Translations under genes and position numbers: made by a program
Shown: positions 51,950 to 59,494 of the stretch, one piece after another
Layout of the letters: each line of letters opens with the position of its first letter
Position numbering within the stretch: position 1 is the stretch's first letter
NCBI RefSeq assembly: GCF_020819595.1
Contig: NZ_JAJHNP010000011.1
Span: forward strand, 1-64,000
Direction: 5' to 3'
Origin: Streptomyces barringtoniae
GTDB lineage: Bacteria; Actinomycetota; Actinomycetes; Streptomycetales; Streptomycetaceae
DNA length: 64,000 bases
The notes under the pieces: generated by a model
Databases searched by the model: none
Told to the model about the DNA's origin: nothing
Seen by the model: only the letters and a program-made list of their open reading frames with translations

Positions 51950-53157
51950 CCACCGCCCCCGGCGCCCGCGCCGACCACCCGCCCCTGCTCGACTTCCCGT
52001 TCTCCTGGGACGGCACCAGGGTTCCCGCCGAGGTCGAGGACCTGCGCACCACCACCCCCGTACGGCGCGTGCGGACCATCGCGGGCGACGAGGCCTGGCT
52101 GGTGTCGTCGTACGACCTGTGCGCCCAGGTCCTCAAGGACGACCGGTTCTCCCTCAAGGACACCTCCGCCCCCGGAGTCCCCCGGCAGTACGCGCTCACG
52201 ATCCCTCCCGAGGTCGTGAACAACATGGGCAACATCACCGGGGCCGGGCTGCGCCGGGCGGTGCTGAAGGCGCTGAACCCGAAGTCGCCGGGCCTGATGG
52301 AGTGGCTGCGCGGGGAGGCGCACCGGCTGGCGGACCGGCTGCTGGCCGACGGCCCGACGGCCGACCTGCGCGGTGCGTTCTGCGAGCCGTACTCGGCGGG
52401 CATGCACTGCCGCATCCTCGGCATTCCGCAGACCGAGGCCCCGGGCTTTCTGCGCAGCCTCGACATCGCCTTCATGAACTCGCCGTGCCCGATCACCGGC
52501 GCGAAGGTCAACTGGGACCGGGACATCGCCCGGATGACGGCCCTGCTCGACGACCCGGCGACGCACGGCCTGATGGGCGAACTCGCCGCGCTGCGCGACG
52601 ACCCCGACTACGCCCACCTCACCGACGAGATGCTGGCCACCGTCGGGGTCACCATGTTCGGCGCCGGCGTGATCTCCACCTCCGGCTTCCTCGCGATGGC
52701 CCTGGTCTACCTGCTCACCCACCCCATCGCCCGTGACCTCCTGCGCGACCGCCCGGACCTGATCGGCCCCGGCGTGGAGGAGTTGCTGCGGGTCAACCTC
52801 TCCATCGGCGACGCCCTGCCGCGCCTCGCCCTGGAGGACGTCCGGCTGGGCGACGTCGAGGTGAAGCAGGGCGAACTCGTCCTGGTGCTGGTGGAGGGCG
52901 CGAACCTCGACCCGGAGAAGTTCCCCGACCCGCACCGCTTCGACGTCCACCGCGACAACACCGCCGACCACCTCTCCTTCGGCGGCGGCGCCCACTACTG
53001 CCCCGCGACCGCACTCGGCCGCGCACACGCCCGCATCGCCCTGGAGGTCCTCCTGGACCGCATGCCCGACCTGGCGCTCGCCGTACCCCCCGGCCAACTG
53101 GTGTGGCGCACGGGCTTCATGAAGCGAATCCCCGAGCGGCTCCCCGTGACCTGGTGA
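51946..53157 (+). CDS. cyp121: Cytochrome P450, CYP121-like (mycocyclosin synthase type)
   Basis: A 403-residue P450. Heme Cys352 is in LSFGGGAHYCPATALGR; the ExxR is in VEELLRVN. The I helix reads TMFGAGVISTSGF, lacking the usual acid-Thr pair, as in CYP121. Compared with recalled CYP121 (396 residues), pocket residues T77, N85, F168, W182, A233, S237 and C345 correspond to T85, N93, F176, W190, A240, S244 and C352. Gln385 and Arg386 are replaced by Met392 and Lys393. The end RIPERLPVTW also matches. CYP121 joins the two rings of cyclo(Tyr-Tyr). The gene is coupled to the synthase through ATGA. Confidence 0.95.
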   Translation: MTTAPGARADHPPLLDFPFSWDGTRVPAEVEDLRTTTPVRRVRTIAGDEAWLVSSYDLCAQVLKDDRFSLKDTSAPGVPRQYALTIPPEVVNNMGNITGAGLRRAVLKALNPKSPGLMEWLRGEAHRLADRLLADGPTADLRGAFCEPYSAGMHCRILGIPQTEAPGFLRSLDIAFMNSPCPITGAKVNWDRDIARMTALLDDPATHGLMGELAALRDDPDYAHLTDEMLATVGVTMFGAGVISTSGFLAMALVYLLTHPIARDLLRDRPDLIGPGVEELLRVNLSIGDALPRLALEDVRLGDVEVKQGELVLVLVEGANLDPEKFPDPHRFDVHRDNTADHLSFGGGAHYCPATALGRAHARIALEVLLDRMPDLALAVPPGQLVWRTGFMKRIPERLPVTW

Positions 53158-53546
53158 CCGCACCACCCGGCCGTCCGTACGGCGCCCCCGACCCGGCAAT
53201 CCCGGGCGGGGGCGCCGACGGGTCTGCCGCGGGGCTGGATTCCGATGGTCTCGACCGAGGGTGGGTGCCGGCGGATCGGGGTGGGGCGTCGGGCGCAGTT
53301 GCCGACGGGCTGCCGGGGGTGCCGTCGTCGGCCGGTTGGGGTTCTGGGCCGGCCCAGGGCGGATGGGTTCGGCCGGGGCGTGTCGCGGTCGTCGGGGTGG
53401 GGCTTCGGGCCTGTTCCCGAGGGCGCGGGCGGCATTTTTGCCGGTTGCCGGTCGGGTGGCGCGGACAGGTTCGGTAGGAGGGTGGTCGCCGGGCGCGCGC
53501 GGGTGCGGGCCTCGGGGCGGTCACCGGCGGGCCGGCCGGGGACCGG
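53158..53546. other. 389-base gap, G-rich, no gene recognised
   Basis: After the terminator at 53181-53216, the plus strand is strongly G/T-skewed with many runs of three or more G (for example near 53395-53425). Open frames here have no domain pattern and no ribosome sites. It separates the CDPS/P450 operon from the converging SCO6745-like gene. Confidence 0.5.
53181..53216 (+). terminator. Terminator of the CDPS/P450 operon
   Basis: GGCGCCCCCG (53181-53190) pairs perfectly with CGGGGGCGCC (53207-53216) around 16 bases, 23 bases after the P450 stop. Confidence 0.75.
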
Positions 53547-54425
53547 TCAGCGGACGGGCGAGTACGTCTTCTTGGTCAGGCCCACCGGATTGCCCGGCGG
53601 CAGCAGGCCCGAGGTCTCGACCATGTGGGCCAGGGGATCCAGCAGGCCGGCCAGGCGGGTGGTGCGGTCGGTGCCGAGGGCGGCCCACGGTCGTTCGGCC
53701 GCCGCGTCCGTCAGCGCCTCCACCTCCGCCCGCACGGCCGCTCCGGCAGGAGAGAGCGACCCGTCGGCTTCGAGCAGGCCCCGCTCCCGCAGGCGTACCC
53801 CGGCCGCATCCCAGTCCGCCTGCTCCCACTTGCGCGTCTCCCGCAGGAACACCCCGTCGGATTCGCCGGCGGCCGCCTTGAGCACCATGGCCTCGACCGG
53901 CCCGAGCCCCTGACTCACCAGCACCGCGACATGCCCGTCGCCCCGGTGCTCGCGCAGGGTCGTCAGGCCCTGCCACAGCCGTGCGGTGGGGCGGCCCGGG
54001 CGCTCCAGATCCTGATTGGCAGCGGCGAGTACGCGGCCCGAGGTGTCCGCCGCCGCAGCCGCCTCCCAGGCGAGGTCGGCAGCCTCGGCGAACTCGGCCG
54101 AGCCGACGGTGTCCGGTCCGAACAGGCCGGTCATCGCCGTGTCCAGGGCGTCCAGGCGGGCGGCCAGCACATCGGCGGGAGTCGCGTACGTCCAGGCGTC
54201 CGGCAGGGCCCGGGCCACCCGGGCGGGGTGGAAGACGTAGAAACAACTCGTCACGACGGAGGGAGGGACCGCGCCGAGCGGCGCGGCGCGCAGCGCGAAG
54301 TACCCCATCCAGAATCCGCGCATCCCGAGTGCGTCCGCCGTCCGGTGTACCTCGGGCGCGAAGTACACGAGGTCGTGCACCGGTTCGTACCGCTCCCACA
54401 GGGCCCGCGCCATCGCGTCCGCCAC
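53547..54425 (-). CDS. SCO6745-like protein
   Basis: A 292-residue soluble protein, mostly helical: MADAMARALWERYEPVHDLV (start written as Met), FAPEVHRTADALGMRGFWMG, YFALRAAPLGAVPPSVVTSC and a C-terminal part rich in LRERGLLEADGSLSPAGAAV, which resembles a winged-helix unit. It matches my memory of the SCO6745 family, whose function is unknown. The GTG at 54425 follows GGGAGGAAG and is preferred to a GTG at 54467 without a site. Confidence 0.78.
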   Translation of the reverse strand: MADAMARALWERYEPVHDLVYFAPEVHRTADALGMRGFWMGYFALRAAPLGAVPPSVVTSCFYVFHPARVARALPDAWTYATPADVLAARLDALDTAMTGLFGPDTVGSAEFAEAADLAWEAAAAADTSGRVLAAANQDLERPGRPTARLWQGLTTLREHRGDGHVAVLVSQGLGPVEAMVLKAAAGESDGVFLRETRKWEQADWDAAGVRLRERGLLEADGSLSPAGAAVRAEVEALTDAAAERPWAALGTDRTTRLAGLLDPLAHMVETSGLLPPGNPVGLTKKTYSPVR

Positions 54426-54573
54426 CGCTTCCTCCCATCGCTGCGACCTGCTACGTGCTGTCGGCACAAGACTGCGTTATGACATCGGTCATAACAAGGG
54501 ACGGGCGGCCGGGTTTCGCGCCCGTCACCGGCGACACTACGACCACGAACGACTCTCGTCGGAAGGGTGTGCC

Positions 54574-55473
54574 ATGGACATCGACGCCTCCCTGGTCAGC
54601 TCGCTGCTGCGTGCCCAGCACCCGGACCTCGCCGGACTGGAGGTGCGTCGGGTGCCGGGCGGCTGGGACAACCAGCTGTGGCGGGTGGGCGGCGAGTTGG
54701 CGGTACGGCTTCCGCGTACCCCGGGCGCCCCGGATCTCCTGCGCAAGGAGCAGCGGTGGCTGCCCGCGCTCGCCCCACGGCTGCCCCTGCCGGTACCGGT
54801 ACCGGTACGCACCGGGGCGCCCTCGGCCGCCTTCCCGTGCCCGTGGGCCGTCGTGACCTGGGTCCCCGGAGAACCCGGCGATCGGGCGACCCTCACGCGC
54901 GGCGACGATGCCGCGGTCCGGCTGGCAGGCTTCCTTGCCGCGCTGCACGAGGCCGCGCCCGCCGAGGCACCGGTCAACGACGTGCGCGGAGGACTGCTCT
55001 CCGGCCGTGGGACCGAGTTCGAGGAGCATCTCGGGGCCGTCGCGGACCTGCTGACCGACGCGGAGCTGTCCGACGTGTGCTCCCTCTGGCAGCAGGCCCT
55101 CGCGGCGCCCGAGTGGACCGGAGCAGCGGTCTGGCTGCACGGCGATCTTCATCCGGCCAACGTCGTCGTCGCGGACGGCACCCTCGCCGGTGTGCTCGAT
55201 TTCGGCGACGTCTGTGCGGGTGATCCGGCGACCGATCTCGCGGCCGTGTGGCTGCTGTTGCCGTCGGTGGCGGTTCCGTGGTTCTTCCGGTCGTACGAGC
55301 CGGTCGGCGAGGCGACTCTTCGCCGCGCCCGGGGCTGGGCCGTGCTGCGGGCCCTGTCACTGCTGGCGATCGGCAGGGCCTACGAGCGGGGGCTGCCCGG
55401 CGGGCAGCCGGGGTGGGACAGAGCGGGGCGTGCGGCGCTCGACCGGCTGGGAGCGGCGCGACGCGCCGGGTGA
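54574..55473 (+). CDS. Aminoglycoside phosphotransferase-family kinase
   Basis: A 299-residue kinase of the APH fold. Features: VRRVPGGWDNQLWRVGGELA, VRLPRTPGAPDLLRKEQRWL (ATP-binding Arg/Lys region), WLHGDLHPANVVVADG (catalytic H-G-D-x-H-x-x-N) and GVLDFGDVCAGDPATDLAAV (metal Asp). Streptomyces members are often resistance-like or act on unknown small molecules. ATG at 54574 after GGAAGGG. It diverges from the SCO6745-like gene across a 148-base region. Confidence 0.9.
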   Translation: MDIDASLVSSLLRAQHPDLAGLEVRRVPGGWDNQLWRVGGELAVRLPRTPGAPDLLRKEQRWLPALAPRLPLPVPVPVRTGAPSAAFPCPWAVVTWVPGEPGDRATLTRGDDAAVRLAGFLAALHEAAPAEAPVNDVRGGLLSGRGTEFEEHLGAVADLLTDAELSDVCSLWQQALAAPEWTGAAVWLHGDLHPANVVVADGTLAGVLDFGDVCAGDPATDLAAVWLLLPSVAVPWFFRSYEPVGEATLRRARGWAVLRALSLLAIGRAYERGLPGGQPGWDRAGRAALDRLGAARRAG

Positions 55474-55554
55474 TTCGCCCGGACGGGGAGTCGCGTGGCG
55501 TGATCGCTGGGGCAGACGGGTGGCACGGTGACCCGGCTGGGTGGCTCGGATGGT

Positions 55555-55572
55555 GGGAGTTTGCGTACTCCC
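55555..55572. promoter_or_regulatory. Inverted repeat upstream of the repeat protein
   Basis: GGGAGT (55555-55560), TTGCGT, ACTCCC (55567-55572): perfect 6-bp arms, 80 bases before the start at 55652. Candidate operator or start of the leader RNA. Confidence 0.4.
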
Positions 55573-55651
55573 TGACGGTGGTTCATGTCGAGGCCGGGTC
55601 TGTCCAGCTGATGTGGGATCCGCTGCCCGGCCACGGCGGAAGGACATCGCT

Positions 55652-56482
55652 ATGCGTTCTGCCCGCATGCTTTTGGCCACGGCGGCCACCACGGCCGCAC
55701 TGACCTTCGGCGCACCCAGTGCCGCCTTCGCCGCCTCCGCGGGAGACGACGGAGGCCGCGACGACTCCTCTTACAGCCAGGACCACGACCAGGGGTCCGA
55801 CGAGGACCACGGCGGAAACAACGACCACGGCGGAGACAACGACCAGGGGCGCGACAACGACTCGGGCCGCGGTCACGACAATGATCACGGAGACGACAAC
55901 GACAAGGGCCGCGGACACGGTGGGCCGCGCGGCGGAATCCACACGGGTGGCGGAGCGCTGTCCGCGGTGCGCGGTGACGGAGGGGGCGACGACCGGGGCG
56001 ACGATGACGGCCATGGTCGGGACCAGGATGAGGGTCGCGAGGGCGGCCATGGCCGGGGCGACGATCACGGCGGCTGGGGCGACCACGACGAGGGTCGCGG
56101 CGGCCACGGCAAGGGCCGCGGACACGACGGGCCGCGTGGCGGTGTGCACGCGGGTGGCGGTGCGCTCGCCGCGCTGCACAGTGACGACGGGGGCTCGGGT
56201 GGCGACGACAACTACCAGGACGGCGGCCGGGACGAGGGTCGTGAAAGCGGTCGGGACGGCGGTCGGGACGGCGGTCGGGACGGCGGCGAAGAGGGCGGTC
56301 GTGACGGGGGGCGTGACAACGACGAGCGGGGCGAGCACGAGAAGCCGCGCGGTGGCATGCACACCGGCGGCGGCGCGCTTGCCACTCCGGGCGTCACCGC
56401 GGGCGGCCTGGCCGTGCTGGCCGTAGGCGCCGGCGGCATGTACATGCTGCGGCGCAAGAAGGCCGGCCAGCCGGCGTCCTGA
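55652..56482 (+). CDS. Exported Asp/Gly/His-rich repeat protein, probable sortase substrate
   Basis: A 276-residue surface protein. Signal peptide: MRSARMLLATAATTAALTFG with cleavage near AFAASA (residues 25-30). Residues 31-245 are rich in Gly, Asp, His and Arg and probably disordered; RDGG units repeat at 200-225. Three copies of one motif occur: PRGGIHTGGGAL (92-103), PRGGVHAGGGAL (161-172) and PRGGMHTGGGAL (232-243). Only the last precedes a hydrophobic segment (248-266) and the basic tail RRKK, i.e. a sorting-signal layout. ATG at 55652 after GGAAGGA. The class F sortase gene lies 214 bases downstream. Confidence 0.85.
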   Translation: MRSARMLLATAATTAALTFGAPSAAFAASAGDDGGRDDSSYSQDHDQGSDEDHGGNNDHGGDNDQGRDNDSGRGHDNDHGDDNDKGRGHGGPRGGIHTGGGALSAVRGDGGGDDRGDDDGHGRDQDEGREGGHGRGDDHGGWGDHDEGRGGHGKGRGHDGPRGGVHAGGGALAALHSDDGGSGGDDNYQDGGRDEGRESGRDGGRDGGRDGGEEGGRDGGRDNDERGEHEKPRGGMHTGGGALATPGVTAGGLAVLAVGAGGMYMLRRKKAGQPAS

Positions 56483-56696
56483 CGGAACGACCCGGTCCAG
56501 AGGCTGCGGCCGCCGCCGACGCGCCCACCGTGTCGGCGGCCCGCACCCGCTGGCCTTCCCCTGCGTCTGTCACGTCGGTGCGCACCCGGTCCCCTTGCGC
56601 AGGCCCCCCTGTACGTCCCTTCCCGCGCGCCGGGGCGTGTTCCGGCGCCCTAGTCCAGATCCCCCGTGCTGCCGTGCCCGAGTGAGGTGGTGTCCG

Positions 56697-57443
56697 ATGG
56701 CAGCAGATCCCTCCTCCCCGACCTCCGCGGAACCGCAGGCGGACGGGCGGAGTTCCGCCCGTGGCGGGCGGCTGACGCTGTGGGGCGTGGCGATCGTCCT
56801 CGTCGCCGTCAGCGTGTTCGGCGGCCCCCACACCTCGGACGGCTCCCCGCCGGCGTCCCGCGCCGCGGGCGCGAGCGCCGCCACTCAGACCGCCCCGCAG
56901 CAGACCGACACTCAGCAGGTCGATCCACCGCCCACCGACCCGAAGCAGGCCGATCCGCAGCAGGGCGACCCGGAGCAGGCCGACCCGGAGCTGCCCAGGT
57001 CCGCACCGACCCGTCTGCGCATCCCGAAGATCTCCGTGGACGCCCCCTTCACCACCCTGTCCATCGGCTCCTCGGGGCAGCTCGAGCCGCCGCCGGCGGG
57101 CGACACCAACCTCGTCGGCTGGTACGCCAAGGGCGCCTCGCCGGGTGAGAAGGGCACCGCGGTCATCGCCGGGCACGTCGACACGGCCACCTCCCCGGCC
57201 GTCTTCGCCCACCTCGACGACCTGCGCCGCGGCGACCGTTTCACCGTGGAGCGCGCCGACGGACGCGATGCCGAATTCGTCGTGGACGACACCGAGACCT
57301 TCGCCAAGGACGACTTCCCCAGCAAGCGCGTCTACGCCGACACCCGGCGCCCCGAGGTCCGGCTGATCACCTGCGCGGGGGATTACGACCACGATGCGAA
57401 GGACTACAAGGACAACCTCGTGGTCTTCGCCCACCTGGTGTGA
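56697..57443 (+). CDS. Class F sortase
   Basis: A 248-residue membrane-anchored transpeptidase. N-terminal anchor: LTLWGVAIVLVAVSVFG near residues 25-42. A Gln/Asp/Pro-rich spacer follows (QQTDTQQVDPPPTDPKQADP). The sortase domain runs from about residue 100: RIPKISVDAPFTTL, catalytic His in AVIAGHVDTATSP and Cys in RLITCAGDYDH. The Arg normally found downstream of the Cys appears as Lys in YKDNLVVFA. The gene upstream encodes a likely substrate. The ATG is after GAGGTGG. Confidence 0.9.
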   Translation: MAADPSSPTSAEPQADGRSSARGGRLTLWGVAIVLVAVSVFGGPHTSDGSPPASRAAGASAATQTAPQQTDTQQVDPPPTDPKQADPQQGDPEQADPELPRSAPTRLRIPKISVDAPFTTLSIGSSGQLEPPPAGDTNLVGWYAKGASPGEKGTAVIAGHVDTATSPAVFAHLDDLRRGDRFTVERADGRDAEFVVDDTETFAKDDFPSKRVYADTRRPEVRLITCAGDYDHDAKDYKDNLVVFAHLV

Positions 57444-57458
57444 GCCGGCCCGTAGCGG

Positions 57459-58625
57459 TCAGGCGGCTCCGTCCCAGAAGGGACCACCGGGCGCGAAGGC
57501 CAGCGCCGCGAACCGTTCGCCGATCCGGCGGTGCGCGGCGGCGTCGGGGTGCAGGTCGTCCGGCAGCGGCAGCTCGCCGAAGTCGGCCTCGCCGTACAGC
57601 TCCCGGCCGTCGAGGTAGTGCAGCCGTGGGTCCTGCGCCGACCGTTCGCGCACGATCCGGGCCAGTTCCTCCCGGATGATTCTCAGGGTGAGTTTCCCGC
57701 TCGCCGTCTCCGCCGGGTCCCCGGCGGCCCGGACCCGCAGCCGGCCCTCGCTCAGCGCGGAGAGGTCCGGGAGGCTGGGGCCCGGCGTGTCCTCATGTAT
57801 GGGGCACAGGATCGGAGAGACGACGAGCAGCGGCGTGTCGGGATGTCCGTCGCGGATGGTGTCGAGGAAGCCGTGGACGGCGGGAGAGAACGCGCGCAGC
57901 CGCATCAGATCGGCGTTGACCACGTTGATGCCGAGCTTGACGCTGATCAGGTCGGCCGGCGTGTCGCGCAGCGCGCGAGCGGTGAACGGGTCCAGCAGGG
58001 CACTGCCGCCGAGCCCCAGATTGATCAGCTCCACCCCGCCCAGGGACGCGGCGAGCGCCGGCCAGGTGGTGCTCGGGCTCGCGGCGTCCGAGCCGTGGCT
58101 GATGGAACTGCCGTGATGCAGCCACACCTTGCGGTCCGGGGGCGGTACGGCTTCCACGGGCGCGTCGGTGCGCAGGGCGACGAGCTCGGTCGTCTCGTTG
58201 TGCGGCAGCCAGATCTCCACGACCTTGACGCTGCCGGGCAGCCCGCAGAAGCGCACGGTGGCGACCGGGCCGGGCCGCTGCTCGGCCGTACCGGTGGTCA
58301 TGTCGATGGTGAGCGTGTTGCCGCCGGCGGCCCGGCCGCTGCCGGCCGGACGTCCGTCGACGAGCAGGTCGTACACGCCGTCCGGGCGCGGCGGTGCGCC
58401 GACGTAGACCTGTTTGGTCGGCAGGGTGTCCAGCTCGACGGTGGTCGCGCGGGTGCGGAAGACCAGCCGCACACCGGAGGGCTGGGACTCCGCCATGGCC
58501 AGCTGGGGATCGGCGCACTGCGCGCGGGCGCGGGCCGGCAGCCGGTGCGGCAGCAGTCCGTTGGCGGTGCGTTCCAGATCGAGGGCGCCGCGCACGAGGT
58601 CGGGGGTGAGCGGGGTGGTGTGCAT
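57459..58625 (-). CDS. SGNH/GDSL-family hydrolase
   Basis: A 388-residue soluble hydrolase. An N-terminal beta domain of about 170 residues (LVFRTRATTVELDTLPTKQV, VYDLLVDGRPAGSGRAAGGN) precedes the SGNH domain: RKVWLHHGSSISHGSD (nucleophile Ser in a G-S-S-I-S-H-G block), INLGLGGSALLDP, SVKLGINVVN and the end motif LPDDLHPDAAAHRRIGERFA (D-x-L-H-P). It probably cleaves acetyl or acyl esters of sugars. ATG at 58625. It is 24 bases downstream of a TetR gene on the same strand, so the two form an operon. Confidence 0.9.
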   Translation of the reverse strand: MHTTPLTPDLVRGALDLERTANGLLPHRLPARARAQCADPQLAMAESQPSGVRLVFRTRATTVELDTLPTKQVYVGAPPRPDGVYDLLVDGRPAGSGRAAGGNTLTIDMTTGTAEQRPGPVATVRFCGLPGSVKVVEIWLPHNETTELVALRTDAPVEAVPPPDRKVWLHHGSSISHGSDAASPSTTWPALAASLGGVELINLGLGGSALLDPFTARALRDTPADLISVKLGINVVNADLMRLRAFSPAVHGFLDTIRDGHPDTPLLVVSPILCPIHEDTPGPSLPDLSALSEGRLRVRAAGDPAETASGKLTLRIIREELARIVRERSAQDPRLHYLDGRELYGEADFGELPLPDDLHPDAAAHRRIGERFAALAFAPGGPFWDGAA

Positions 58626-58649
58626 GGTGTCGGCCTGCGTTTCCGGGGG

Positions 58650-59219
58650 TCAGGGGGTGGGCCAGTTGCGCAGCAGGGAGTCGAGGGCGTCGAGGATCCG
58701 GGTCCAGGACTCCTGCGGGTCGGGGGCGCTGTGGCTGAATCCGCCGGCCGTCTCGAGGCTGACGTAGCCGTGGAAGACGCTGCCGAGGAGACGGACCGCG
58801 TGGGTCTGGTCGGGCTCGGCGAGGTCGTAGCCGCGCAGGATCGCCCGGGTCATCTGCGCGTGCCGGCCGCCCGCGCTCGCGGCCGCCGCCTCGGGGTCCA
58901 GCGGGTGGCGGGTCGCCGCATAGCGGCCGGGGTGTGCGCGGGCGTAGTCGCGGTACACGTCGGCGAACGCGACGAGGGCATCCTTGCCGGCCCGGCCGGC
59001 GAGCGCGTCGGCGGCGCGGGCGGCCAGCTCCTCCAGGGCGAGAAGCGCGATCCGCGTCTTCAGATCCTGGGAGTTCTTCAGATGCGAGTACAGACTCGCG
59101 ACCTTGACGTCGAACCGCCGGGCCAGCGCCGACACGGTCACCTGGTCGAAGCCGACCTCGTCGGCCAGCTCCGCGCCGGCACGGACCAGGCGGTCGGTCG
59201 TCAGACCAACGCGAACCAT
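58650..59219 (-). CDS. TetR-family regulator of the SGNH hydrolase operon
   Basis: A 189-residue regulator. Helix-turn-helix: LVRAGAELADEVGFDQVTVS, ALARRFDVKVASLYSHLKNS. The C-terminal domain (residues 75-185, including LLGSVFHGYVSLETAGGFSH) is of the WHG/TetR_C_13 type, usually binding small lipophilic or aromatic ligands. ATG at 59219. First gene of a two-gene operon behind palindromes at 59242-59273. Confidence 0.9.
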   Translation of the reverse strand: MVRVGLTTDRLVRAGAELADEVGFDQVTVSALARRFDVKVASLYSHLKNSQDLKTRIALLALEELAARAADALAGRAGKDALVAFADVYRDYARAHPGRYAATRHPLDPEAAAASAGGRHAQMTRAILRGYDLAEPDQTHAVRLLGSVFHGYVSLETAGGFSHSAPDPQESWTRILDALDSLLRNWPTP

Positions 59220-59241
59220 GAGAACTCTCTTTCCTGCCGCA

Positions 59242-59275
59242 TAGGATTATGGAGTTTCCTAAAGCCTATAGGCAA
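59242..59275 (-). promoter_or_regulatory. Promoter and operators of the tetR-SGNH operon
   Basis: Leftward promoter TTGCCT (59275-59270), 18 bases, CATAAT (59251-59246). It overlaps a perfect 10-base palindrome GCCTATAGGC (59264-59273) and an inverted repeat TAGGA-N10-TCCTA (59242-59246, 59257-59261). Both are suited to a TetR dimer for autoregulation. Confidence 0.6.
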
Positions 59276-59494
59276 GTATGGGAGTGCTGTAGCCAGTAAG
59301 GGGCCTTCGTCACGTCCCGGTGCGTCGCCACGCTCACTCCTACCGGGTGTCCTCCCAGGCAAGAGGTACGCCGTCCTGCGCAAGACAAATGGGCGCAGAG
59401 AGGGTCAAGGGGGTGGCGGGGGACCGGCGAAAGGTGTCGGCAGGGGCCGAAATCGGTTCGCAGACGGCAGGAACCGGGACCTACTCTGCCCGGC

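Noticed and set aside
50166..53157. Fructosamine kinase as part of either peptide pathway
   Set aside because: It is divergent from the CDPS, 184 bases from the graspetide gene, and the family has a general deglycation role.
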